A stretch of 64,000 bases of DNA from an uncultured Colwellia sp. (GTDB taxonomy: Bacteria; Pseudomonadota; Gammaproteobacteria; Enterobacterales; Alteromonadaceae): contig CAJXYE010000010.1 of assembly GCA_913063325.1 (NCBI GenBank), forward strand, positions 36,308-100,307, read 5' to 3'. The notes beneath the pieces are model-generated. The model had not been told where the DNA came from and ran no database searches. It was given only the letters and a program-made list of their open reading frames with translations. Both the position numbers and the translations under genes were made by a program. This document shows, in pieces, positions 39,148 through 48,609 of the stretch. Position 1 is the first letter of the stretch; the number at the start of each line of letters is the position of its first letter.

Positions 39148-39419
39148 ATTAGGGGCTGTTGATCTTTCAGGGTTAAAATTTATTCAATTTAAAACGAATT
39201 TAATCGCGACGCGAGCTTTGTATCATAGTCATTCTATTAAAAAAGCGAGCAACAATGAGTAAATTGGTTTTAAATGAACCCTAAAGGGCAGCACTTGTTT
39301 GAAATTTAGTCTACGTTATCGTCTGTTCGAGTAGCCAGATACACCTCACATACTCTGCATTGTCTAAATACCAAACAAGTTACTGTAAAAGTAATCTCGA
39401 AAGTTCAACAGACCCTAAT
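39148..39419. mobile_element. MITE-like element, family B (272 bp, no ORF)
   Basis: About 21-bp TIRs: attaggggctgttgatctttc / gaaagttcaacagaccctaat (2 mismatches). Confidence 0.7.
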
Positions 39420-39567
39420 GATTTTACTCTTTTATCGATTTTGTTCAACACCTGAAAGACAATAACCTGACCAATTGGTTTGTTTATTGTAAAATAACTA
39501 ACTTGCATCAATTTACATTCTTCGCTAACTTAGCTTTTCTTTCTTTGTGTGTTAATAAAGGCTACTA

Positions 39568-40575
39568 ATGACCATAGACATATTTTCATCGAAATACAGC
39601 TTGCAAGCCCTTGTTTTTTTATTACTTACTAGTACTTGCTCAACACTTTGGGCGCAAACAATTGTTATATTGGCCGACACCCCCTACAGCGATAAAGAAA
39701 AACAGATGTTACAAGGGCCTAGTGGCTTATTATATCGCCTAGTCAATGAGGTTAAGCCCAGTGTAGTTATGCACCTTGGCGATTTAAAAAGTGGTGGTAA
39801 GTCATGTACTGATGATTTATTAAAAGAACATAAGGCCCTTTTGGAACAAATCTACCCAGGTAAAGTTATCTACACCCCCGGAGATAATGATTGGACTGAC
39901 TGTGACCGAAAATATTTACCTTACAGCTTTGATGAATTAGAAAGACTCGACTTTTTAATAAAGCTGATGTTTCAGACTCCGTCACTATTAACTGAAAATT
40001 TACCCTCAATCATGACGCAGCATTCACAAATTGAGAATAAATTATGGATTAACGAGCGCTTAGCAATAAGTACTGTGCATATTGTTGGCACAAGTAATGG
40101 CCGAGTTAATATCAGTAAATCCAATCAACAGCTTGCTATCAAAAAAGCTGATGAACGAGACGATAAAAACCTTGCTTGGTTAAAACAAATTGAAGAAAAC
40201 TCAGAAAATTTTGATGCCTTAATCATTGGTTTTCAAGCTGATATCTATCAACAATCAGTATTAGCAAGTGACTCTTGTGGTGACTCATCATTAAAAACAT
40301 GTGATGCTTTTACTGCTTATCGTCAAGCGTTTAAAGACCTAGCTAAACGCATCAATAAACCGGTCCTCATTAGTCACGGTGATACAGGTGAGTTCTGTTA
40401 TGAGAAGTTAGACACTAATCTATGGCATTTAAATGCTGCTGGTGACTTTCGCTACCTTGATGCAACAAAAGTTAGCTTTAATAAAGGCTCCGCGGAAAAT
40501 CCATTTATTGTAAACGGTTTGATTAATACCAACTTGCCAACTATTGGTTGTAATAACTATACCCATCCCACTTGA
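39568..40575 (+). CDS. Metallophosphatase-like (calcineurin-like) periplasmic protein
   Basis: Signal peptide; VILADTPYSD, VVMHLGDLKSGG, VIYTPGDNDWTDC, LISHGDTGEF. The last codons and stop lie in the MITE TIR. Confidence 0.65.
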   Translation: MTIDIFSSKYSLQALVFLLLTSTCSTLWAQTIVILADTPYSDKEKQMLQGPSGLLYRLVNEVKPSVVMHLGDLKSGGKSCTDDLLKEHKALLEQIYPGKVIYTPGDNDWTDCDRKYLPYSFDELERLDFLIKLMFQTPSLLTENLPSIMTQHSQIENKLWINERLAISTVHIVGTSNGRVNISKSNQQLAIKKADERDDKNLAWLKQIEENSENFDALIIGFQADIYQQSVLASDSCGDSSLKTCDAFTAYRQAFKDLAKRINKPVLISHGDTGEFCYEKLDTNLWHLNAAGDFRYLDATKVSFNKGSAENPFIVNGLINTNLPTIGCNNYTHPT

Positions 40576-40823
40576 AGATGCTAGTTTCAGGAAACCAGAG
40601 CGATTCATAATCAAGATGCATTTTTTATTAATGGTTGTTCCCTTAATGACAAATGCAGCGCTGAGTATGATTTGCTCTGTTTTCCCCTTCGGGCTGGTTT
40701 AGAAGCGTTTTATGCTGCGTTAAATTAATTGAAAATAGAATAACTATTAAACAACTAATTTGCCTTGCCTAAAGACGCTTCTAATTCCAGCTGAATCCTG
40801 CATCTTCAAGTGGAATGGGTATA
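40558..40823. mobile_element. MITE-like element, family A copy 2 (266 bp)
   Basis: TIRs tatacccatcccacttgaagatgc / gcatcttcaagtggaatgggtata (1 mismatch over 24 bp). Confidence 0.78.
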
Positions 40824-40937
40824 AAGCTATATTTTCAATAATCTTTGGTTTTTTTTGCAGTATAACTAGTGTACTGTTGCAACCCAGACAAATCCTGACC
40901 GTATGGTTAGATAAAGGCGATAAACTAAAGAGAAATT

Positions 40938-41891
40938 TTGATGAAAAAATTGATATTGATCACTTTATTATTAGCTATTGCTAGCTGTAGTAGTCATTCA
41001 ACTACAGACGCTTCCCCAGAAAGTGATGCGAACATAGCGGCGAAAAATAATGCCGATGAAATAAAAATTGCCTCATGGAACATCGCTTGGTTAGGATCGC
41101 ATGAATATAATAAACGTACTACCGATGATTACCAGCAACTTGCACATTATGCCAAACAATTAGATGCTGACGTTATTGCCCTACAAGAAGTAGAGAGTGA
41201 GTATTGGGCGCGTAAAGTTTTTGGTAATGACTATGATTATTATTTTTCGACCAAGGACTGGGTACAACGTGTCGGCGTTGCAGTTAAAAAATCTACTGGT
41301 TTGAAAGTTATAGCAAAAGAGTATAAAGCTTTAGATGTAGGTAAAGTACGCCATGGTATGGATCTAACCCTGACAAAAAATGACAAAACACTGCATTTGT
41401 TAGCCGTACATTTAAAGTCTGGCTGTTTTGCTGCACCATTAGATATTAACAGTGTTAGTGCTATGCCGAGCACATCGGTTAAAGAAGAGAAACGAAAAGA
41501 GGCCTGCACTAAACTAAGTAAACAAATATCGCCGTTAGAGCAATGGATTGATTTACATGCCAGCCAAGATGCTGCGTATATTGTTTTAGGTGACTTCAAC
41601 CGACGTTTTTCTCAAGATATTGCTTTGCAGTACTCTGAAGAAAAGGGTTTGTGGCAAGCATTAAATGATGAAGCACAAGAAGCGTTATGGACGCCAACAG
41701 CAACAGCAAACTCAGAGTGTTGGGGCGGATATTACAAAGACTATATAGATCATATTATTTTCAGCCCTAAGGCCAAAGAAGACTATGTCGATGCTTCATT
41801 CGAACAACTGGTCTTTAAGCCTAAATACACTAAAGAACTCTCTCGAAACTTAAGCGACCATTGCCCAATATCAATAAAGCTTAAGCTTTAA
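40938..41891 (+). CDS. Endonuclease/exonuclease/phosphatase family lipoprotein
   Basis: ASCSSH lipobox; IKIASWNIAWLGS, ADVIALQEVES, VLGDFNRRF, LSDHCPISIKL. Confidence 0.88.
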   Translation: MMKKLILITLLLAIASCSSHSTTDASPESDANIAAKNNADEIKIASWNIAWLGSHEYNKRTTDDYQQLAHYAKQLDADVIALQEVESEYWARKVFGNDYDYYFSTKDWVQRVGVAVKKSTGLKVIAKEYKALDVGKVRHGMDLTLTKNDKTLHLLAVHLKSGCFAAPLDINSVSAMPSTSVKEEKRKEACTKLSKQISPLEQWIDLHASQDAAYIVLGDFNRRFSQDIALQYSEEKGLWQALNDEAQEALWTPTATANSECWGGYYKDYIDHIIFSPKAKEDYVDASFEQLVFKPKYTKELSRNLSDHCPISIKLKL

Positions 41892-41921
41892 CTTTTAGAA
41901 CAGGCTAATGACGTCTATAAT

Positions 41922-41952
41922 TAATAGTTAAAAATACTATTTTTAACTATTA
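41922..41952. promoter_or_regulatory. Perfect 31-bp AT-rich palindrome 30 bp upstream of add
   Basis: taatagttaaaaata c tatttttaactatta. Confidence 0.6.
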
Positions 41953-41981
41953 AGTTTTCACTGCTAGGACAAACTTTTATC

Positions 41982-42977
41982 ATGTTTAATAACCAACTTC
42001 CCCTTATAGATTTGCATCGCCACTTAGATGGCAATATACGGCCAAAAACTATTTGGCAACTAGCACAGAAAAATCACATACAATTGCCCGAGGATAATTT
42101 CGAGGCATTTTTACCTCATGTACAAATTGTCGAAAGTGAAGCTGATCTTTTGGCCTTTTTGAAAAAGCTTGATTGGGGTGTAGGCGTTATTAAAACACTC
42201 GATGATGTCGTACGTATTGGCTTTGAAAATGTCGAAGATGCCAGTATCGCTAACATTGATTATGCTGAGTTACGTTTTTCCCCTTATTACATGGCTATGA
42301 CTCACAACTTACCTATTGAAGGCGTGGTTGAAGCCCTTATTGAAGGCGTTAATCTTGGCCGAAATAAATTCAACACTAAAATTAATTTAATGGGTATTTT
42401 AAGTCGTACTTTTGGTGTTGAGCATTGTCAAAGTGAACTTGACGCCCTACTCGCTTATAAAAATGATTTAGTGGCAATAGATCTTGCTGGCGATGAATAT
42501 AACTTTCCAGGCACGCTGTTTGAAAGCCATTTTAAACAAGTTCAAGATGCTGGCCTTAATGTCAGCGTACACGCCGGTGAAGCAGCCGGACCAGAAAGTG
42601 TTTGGCATGCCATTAAAAAATTGGGCGCGACGCGCATTGGTCATGGCGTAGCATGTGCCACCGATCCAGTCTTAATGGATTACATGCGAGAGAATAATAT
42701 AAGCATAGAGTCTTGTCTTACTTCAAACTACCAAACGGGTACAATTAAAGACTTGTCAGTACATCCAGTAAAAACATTTTTAGCAAATGGCCTGACGGTT
42801 TGTTTGAACACTGATGATCCAGCCGTTGAAAATATTGAGCTCGCCGGTGAGTTTCAGGTAGCAAGAGAAGTACTTGGGTTTAATGATGAGCAGATAACTC
42901 AATTACAACGAAATGCCGTGCAAATGAGTTTTTTATCTGACCAGGAGAAGCAAGCGCTTCTCACAATTAAAGTCTAA
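41982..42977 (+). CDS. add: Adenosine deaminase
   Basis: LIDLHRHLDGNIRPKTIWQLA, SVHAGEAAGPESV, RIGHGVA, NTDDPAV. Confidence 0.93.
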   Translation: MFNNQLPLIDLHRHLDGNIRPKTIWQLAQKNHIQLPEDNFEAFLPHVQIVESEADLLAFLKKLDWGVGVIKTLDDVVRIGFENVEDASIANIDYAELRFSPYYMAMTHNLPIEGVVEALIEGVNLGRNKFNTKINLMGILSRTFGVEHCQSELDALLAYKNDLVAIDLAGDEYNFPGTLFESHFKQVQDAGLNVSVHAGEAAGPESVWHAIKKLGATRIGHGVACATDPVLMDYMRENNISIESCLTSNYQTGTIKDLSVHPVKTFLANGLTVCLNTDDPAVENIELAGEFQVAREVLGFNDEQITQLQRNAVQMSFLSDQEKQALLTIKV

Positions 42978-43030
42978 ACTAAAACTAAACTAAAACTAAG
43001 CTAAAACTAAGCTAAAACTAAGCTAAAACT
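42974..43030 (+). repeat. 11-bp tandem repeat (aaaactaagct-like) starting at the add stop codon
   Basis: ctaaact, aaaactaaact, 3x aaaactaagct, aaaact. Confidence 0.93.
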
Positions 43031-43213
43031 TTATTGTCTACTTGAACGATATTCAACTAAGCATTATTATTAACAGTGCTCGTAGATAAAGCACTTACTA
43101 TAGTAAAAATTAACAACAACCATATCAGTAAAAAATCCTTGATAGCAGCATGAATGATTCTATTCTGGCTAGAAACTTACTGAGTTATATTTCATATAAA
43201 AAGGATAACTCTT

Positions 43214-43918
43214 ATGCCAACACCACATATTGAAGCACAAGCCGGCGAATTTGCAGAAACAGTCTTAATGCCAGGCGATCCGCTTCGAGCAAAATTTATT
43301 GCCGACAACTTTCTAGATGATGCTAAATGTATCACCAAAGTTCGTAACATGTTTGGCTATACTGGTACTTATAAAGGTAAGCGCGTTTCTGTTATGGGCT
43401 CAGGTATGGGTGTACCAAGCGTATCAATTTATGCGACTGAACTTTATAAAGATTATGGCGTTGAAAAAATCATACGCATTGGCTCTTGTGGCGCAGTACG
43501 TGATGACATCAAGATTCGTGATATTGTTATTGGTATGGCTGCAAGCACTGACTCAAATGTTAACAGACAACGTTTTCATAATGTTGACTTTGCTGCTTGT
43601 GCTGACTTCTCTTTACTAAAAAGTGTCGTTGATACCGCGGAAAAATTGGGTAAACCGGTACATGTTGGTAATATTTTTACTGCTGATTTATTTTATTCAC
43701 CGCAACCAGAAATGTTTGCCACGATGGAAAAATATGGAATTTTAGCGGTAGAAATGGAAGCAGCTGGCCTTTATGGCGTAGCCGCTGAATACGGTAAAAA
43801 GGCACTAACAGTATTAACGGTTAGTGATCACATTAAAACCGGCGAACAAACCACTGCTGCAGAGCGAGAAACAACCTTTAAAGATATGATGGAACTAACA
43901 CTAGAAAGCGTATTATAA
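43214..43918 (+). CDS. deoD: Purine-nucleoside phosphorylase
   Basis: [34 protein letters not shown]...[15 protein letters not shown]...[12 protein letters not shown]. Confidence 0.95.
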   Translation: MPTPHIEAQAGEFAETVLMPGDPLRAKFIADNFLDDAKCITKVRNMFGYTGTYKGKRVSVMGSGMGVPSVSIYATELYKDYGVEKIIRIGSCGAVRDDIKIRDIVIGMAASTDSNVNRQRFHNVDFAACADFSLLKSVVDTAEKLGKPVHVGNIFTADLFYSPQPEMFATMEKYGILAVEMEAAGLYGVAAEYGKKALTVLTVSDHIKTGEQTTAAERETTFKDMMELTLESVL

Positions 43919-43958
43919 GCCTTCTGATGTGTGTTTAGCATCACGTTTAAATTGATAT

Positions 43959-43992
43959 AAAAAAAGGGTTAGCATTTTGCTAACCCTTTTTT
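43959..43992. terminator. Rho-independent bidirectional terminator
   Basis: aaaaagggttagca ttt tgctaacccttttttg. Confidence 0.88.
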
Positions 43993-44015
43993 GTTTTTCT
44001 TTACGTGTTAGCTAT

Positions 44016-46325
44016 TTAAAAGAAGTTAACTTTAAATTCAACGCCGTAAAAACGCTCTTCATTAACAATTGCGGTATTGTTAGTAAAATCAACCGCGCCA
44101 ATTGCTTGTTGTTCATCAGTAATATTTCTTACAAATAAAGCAACGTCATAATCTTTGTCATCGCCATCCCATTTGTAACCAGTTCGCACTCCACCTTCTA
44201 AAAGTGACTCGCCACTAAATTCAACCGAATTATATAAGAAGAAACTAATTTCATCACGATAAGACCAATCTGTGTAAGCATAAAATTCGCCGTCACCTAC
44301 TTCTGCTGTGTATTGCGCGGTGAAATTGAAAATCCACTCAGGAGCGTGAGGTAAGCTATTACCATCAATGATAGCTCGACCATCAGCATTTAAGGGATCA
44401 GTTACCGTACAAGACGCACAAACAGGCACAGTCAAGGTGCTATCATTTATCTGGGTATTGTTATAACTAACATTTGCGGTAACCAATAAATTATCAGTAA
44501 CTACAAATTGTGAATCAATTTCAAAACCATAACCGACCGTTTCATCAGCATTGAGTAAACGGGCAGTATTACCACCATCACCACCAACTGAAGTAATTTG
44601 TTGATCATTCATAGTGTAATAAAAAACTGAAGCATTGATTCTGCCCATATTATCCAAAATATCAGCCTTAATACCAGCCTCATATGAAATAATAGTTTCA
44701 GATTCAGCAACAGAAATTCCATCATCAAAGGCAAACAATGAACGCCCTTGAATACTTGGTGCTCTAAAGGTGTCAGCTACACGCGCATATAGGTTAATAT
44801 CATCAGTGTACTTATGCGAAACACTAATATCCCAACTAACATGACTATCACTATTTTTCACAGCGCCAGCAGCGTAATCAGGTGCACCTAGAAAGGCTAT
44901 CGGCGATTGTGTTCTTTCATTAGTATAATCTTTGTCATCGTCAGAATAACGTAAACCTACTGTGACTGATGTTTTCTCTGTTAGGGTATAATCAACAGAG
45001 CCAAATACCGCCAACGCAGTGGTTTCCTGATTTTGAACAACATAGCCATTTTCAAGTCCAGTTGGCCCACCAAAGGCGGCTAACGCATCATATGAAAAAC
45101 TTTCAATGGTTAAATCTTCATTAAAATAGAAAAGACCTATTTGATAGTTTATGTCGCCATCAAAATTACTGGTTAGTCTTAACTCTTGAGTAATTTGTGT
45201 ATGGTCTGGAATAGCATCCGCAGTTTCAGAGCTAAGATTAATAACCCCTGGACCACTATCAAGTGGAACGGGAGGACAACCCCAACCATTACAACCGTAA
45301 CCACCATCAACATCAGCACGAGAGAATAACTCGGCGCTTTCATAACCGGTAATTGACGTGATAGTATGTTGGTCTAGCTCAAATTCTAATTTTAAACTCG
45401 CGCCTTCAGTTTCAACCTGCTGCGTCGCACGTGCGGCTGAGTCGTGATATACGGTATCACGGCTAAAATCATCGACTAATTTGTTACTACCTGATTTAAT
45501 TCCATTAGCATAAAATGCTACTGGTTTGCCGTCAAGATCACGCATGTGATAATTGAACAAGGCATTAAAATCATTACCTTCATAGAGAAATTGTAAACGT
45601 AGTGCTTGGTCAGTATATCCACCTAAAACATCATTTTGCTCAAAACCCGGCGCCATATTGTCAATATAATTATCACGGTCTTGACGTAGAACTGAAATAC
45701 GTGCAGAAAGGTCATCCGTTAAACCACCACCAACAGCGGCTCTCAGATCTGATGTATTTTTACTGCCATAAGATAATGATGCAAAACCATCGAAATCTTG
45801 AGTAGGTTTAGCTGAGTCAATTTTTACTAGCCCGGCGGGGGTATTTCTACCAAACAAGGTACCTTGCGGTCCGGCCAATACTTCAATTCGTTCTAAATCA
45901 AAAACAGGAAAACCTTTTAAAATAGGGTTTTCTTGTACAACATTATCGACAACAAGAGAAACAGGTTGAGACGCATTTAAATCAAAATCTGAATTACCTA
46001 AACCACGCATATAAAAACGAGGAAAAGTTCGACCAAAAGAAGACTCTACTGACAGGCTAGGAATTTTTGCATTCAAAAAGCGAATATCCATAGCTCCTGA
46101 GCTATAAGCATCAAGATTATCACCTTGTAATGCCGTAACTGCAATAGGTACTTCTTGAACATTTTCAACACGTTTACGTGCTGTTACATTTATAACCTCA
46201 ATACCAACAACTTTTTCTTTTTTTACTTCTTCCGCAGCTAGCGCGGTAGTAGAAACACTTGCAATACTCGCCATTAGTGACGCTTGCACACAAAGTGTTA
46301 GTGCACTTTTTTGAAACATTCTCAT
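44016..46325 (-). CDS. TonB-dependent receptor, likely nucleoside-related by context
   Basis: Plug domain VINVTARKRVENVQEVPIAVTAL...FYMRGLGNSDFD...LAGPQGTLFGRNTPAG; C-terminal Phe. Confidence 0.92.
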   Translation of the reverse strand: MRMFQKSALTLCVQASLMASIASVSTTALAAEEVKKEKVVGIEVINVTARKRVENVQEVPIAVTALQGDNLDAYSSGAMDIRFLNAKIPSLSVESSFGRTFPRFYMRGLGNSDFDLNASQPVSLVVDNVVQENPILKGFPVFDLERIEVLAGPQGTLFGRNTPAGLVKIDSAKPTQDFDGFASLSYGSKNTSDLRAAVGGGLTDDLSARISVLRQDRDNYIDNMAPGFEQNDVLGGYTDQALRLQFLYEGNDFNALFNYHMRDLDGKPVAFYANGIKSGSNKLVDDFSRDTVYHDSAARATQQVETEGASLKLEFELDQHTITSITGYESAELFSRADVDGGYGCNGWGCPPVPLDSGPGVINLSSETADAIPDHTQITQELRLTSNFDGDINYQIGLFYFNEDLTIESFSYDALAAFGGPTGLENGYVVQNQETTALAVFGSVDYTLTEKTSVTVGLRYSDDDKDYTNERTQSPIAFLGAPDYAAGAVKNSDSHVSWDISVSHKYTDDINLYARVADTFRAPSIQGRSLFAFDDGISVAESETIISYEAGIKADILDNMGRINASVFYYTMNDQQITSVGGDGGNTARLLNADETVGYGFEIDSQFVVTDNLLVTANVSYNNTQINDSTLTVPVCASCTVTDPLNADGRAIIDGNSLPHAPEWIFNFTAQYTAEVGDGEFYAYTDWSYRDEISFFLYNSVEFSGESLLEGGVRTGYKWDGDDKDYDVALFVRNITDEQQAIGAVDFTNNTAIVNEERFYGVEFKVNFF

Positions 46326-46412
46326 TCGTTTACTCCCTGGACTGTTTTGTTTGTTATTGTATTTTATCTTTCTGTTTTTATTATTTTATTATTTGTGGTA
46401 TAGCTTACTATA

Positions 46413-47627
46413 TTACTGATCGTATAATTCAGACAGAAAACTTGTACCATAATCCATCGCTTCTACCTTAAATAGTTCGGCAACAGTTTGCCCTAAATCG
46501 GCAAAGGTTTTACGGTTACCTATATTAACAGATCCGATCAGTTGATGGTAAGCAATAATGGGAACATATTCCCTTGTATGCTCACTGCCTGGCCAAGTAG
46601 GATCACAACCGTGGTCGGCAGTCATAAATAGTACATCATCGGCTGACATCGCTTGGAACAGTTCAGGAATACGGGCATCAAGTGCTTCTAGCTCTTGTGC
46701 ATACCCGATGGCATCACGCCTGTGGCCGAAATCTTGATCAAAGTTAACCAAGTTGGTAAAAATGAGTGAATTGTCTCTTGCTGTATTAATATGTTCTAAG
46801 GTCGCATCAAAAAGTGCATCAAGTCCGGTCGCTTTTGTTTTTTCATCGATACCTTGATGAGCGAAAATATCTGCAATTTTACCAACACTAATAACATGCG
46901 TACCCGCCTGTGATACTTTATCAAGCACGGTAGGCGCTGGTGGTAATACTGAGTAATCTCTACGGTTACCTGTCCTTGCAAAGTTATCGGCACTATCACC
47001 TATAAAAGGCCGCGCAATAACGCGTCCTATATTTAAATCACCTAATAACTCTCGAACCGTTTCACAGTATTCATAGAGATTATCTAAACCAAAATGGTCT
47101 TCATGTGCTGCAATTTGAAAAACACTATCTGCCGAGGTATAACAAATAGGTAAACCTGTTTTTATATGCTCTTCGCCTAAGCGTTTAAGAATTTCAGTGC
47201 CTGATGCATGACAATTACCTAACATGCCATCAAAGCCTGTGCTTTTATTAATATTCTCAATTAACTCTATTGGAAAGCTATTCTTTTTATCAGTAAAGTA
47301 GCCCCAGTCAAAAAGCACGGGTACCCCCGCCATTTCCCAATGGCCACTGGGTGTATCTTTACCTGTACTTATTTCTTGTGCAAAACCATAAGCACCTTTA
47401 CTTGGCTCTTGGCCCTGATAAGGAAATGTTTGATTAGATGCTTGTTCACAAGCCTTTACTAGTCCTAGTGCTGATAAGTTGGGTAATGAAATTTTATTGC
47501 CCGTTTCTTCATAATAGGCACGAGATAAGTTAGCAAATGTATTTGCACCAACATCACCAAAATCAACGGCATCAGGAGAGTAACCGATACCAAAACTATC
47601 AATAACCATAATTATTGCACGCGCCAT
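46413..47627 (-). CDS. deoB: Phosphopentomutase
   Basis: [28 protein letters not shown]...[23 protein letters not shown]-like motif. Confidence 0.95.
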   Translation of the reverse strand: MARAIIMVIDSFGIGYSPDAVDFGDVGANTFANLSRAYYEETGNKISLPNLSALGLVKACEQASNQTFPYQGQEPSKGAYGFAQEISTGKDTPSGHWEMAGVPVLFDWGYFTDKKNSFPIELIENINKSTGFDGMLGNCHASGTEILKRLGEEHIKTGLPICYTSADSVFQIAAHEDHFGLDNLYEYCETVRELLGDLNIGRVIARPFIGDSADNFARTGNRRDYSVLPPAPTVLDKVSQAGTHVISVGKIADIFAHQGIDEKTKATGLDALFDATLEHINTARDNSLIFTNLVNFDQDFGHRRDAIGYAQELEALDARIPELFQAMSADDVLFMTADHGCDPTWPGSEHTREYVPIIAYHQLIGSVNIGNRKTFADLGQTVAELFKVEAMDYGTSFLSELYDQ

Positions 47628-47693
47628 AATGTTTCCTTTCTACTTTGTTAATAACAAAAATTGACAAAGATTAAAATAATTCGTCAATAAATA

Positions 47694-47707
47694 TGACCAA
47701 CTGGTCA
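47694..47707. promoter_or_regulatory. Palindromic candidate operator TGACCAacTGGTCA in the divergent deoB/udk region
   Basis: 6-bp perfect arms with 2-nt spacer. Confidence 0.5.
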
Positions 47708-47911
47708 AGTTGTGTTAATTTACCACCTTTACAATTACGGGTAAATAAAGCTTCTCTACTTACAGCTTATTTATCTAAAGTATAGTCATACCCATTGAAC
47801 TAATTTATTAATTAATGCATTTGGTATAACATCTTGCGACTATCATTAACAAAGCTCAAGATAGTAACTCGACTATAATTATTGATATTTGCTCTGACAA
47901 CAGGCTGAACA

Positions 47912-48562
47912 TTGAAAACTATTAAACCCACTATTATTGCTATCGCTGGCCCATCAGCATCAGGTAAAACACTTTTTGCTAAAACTATTCATGATGAACT
48001 GATTGAAGAGCTTGGTGAAAATGGTATTTCTATTATTTATGAAGATGCATATTACCGTAATCAATCACATTTATCTATGCAAGAGCGTGAGCAAACAAAT
48101 TATGATCATCCCAATGCGTTTGAGCATGAGCTGCTATCAAAACATTTAAAAGCACTTACTAACAACCAGATTATTCATAGTCCTGTGTACTGTTATAAAA
48201 CACATACACGCATCAATGAAACAAGAGAATTTCTACCTACTAAAATAATTCTAGTTGAAGGTATTTTACTGCTCTCCAATAAAGAGCTTAGGGAGTGCTT
48301 TGATATTAAAGTCTACATGGATACACCATTAGATATTTGTCTCATAAGAAGAATTAAACGCGATTTAGTTGAGCGTAGTCGCAGTATTGAGTCAGTTACT
48401 AACCAATATTTAGCAACAGTTAGACCTATGTATCATCAATATATTGAACCCTCTAAAGCTTGGGCTGATATTGTTATCACCAGAGGTGGTAAAAATAGAA
48501 TGGCCATTGAGGTGATCAAAGCAAAAATACGCCAGATTTCGCAACCCGCTCCACAACAATAA
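47912..48562 (+). CDS. udk: Uridine kinase
   Basis: IIAIAGPSASGKTLFAKTIHDEL...YEDAYYRNQSHLSMQEREQTNYDHPNAFE; TTG start. Confidence 0.92.
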   Translation: MKTIKPTIIAIAGPSASGKTLFAKTIHDELIEELGENGISIIYEDAYYRNQSHLSMQEREQTNYDHPNAFEHELLSKHLKALTNNQIIHSPVYCYKTHTRINETREFLPTKIILVEGILLLSNKELRECFDIKVYMDTPLDICLIRRIKRDLVERSRSIESVTNQYLATVRPMYHQYIEPSKAWADIVITRGGKNRMAIEVIKAKIRQISQPAPQQ

Positions 48563-48586
48563 CCACAACTATAACCACAACTATAA
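48551..48586 (+). repeat. 12-bp tandem repeat x3, each ending in TAA, at the udk stop codon
   Basis: ccacaacaataa ccacaactataa ccacaactataa. Confidence 0.93.
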
Positions 48587-48609
48587 TTATAAAAATATAA
48601 GAGGTATTC

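Noticed and set aside
41240-41599. 119-aa minus-strand ORF inside the endonuclease/phosphatase gene
   Set aside because: Shadow ORF; the plus-strand gene has clear EEP motifs.
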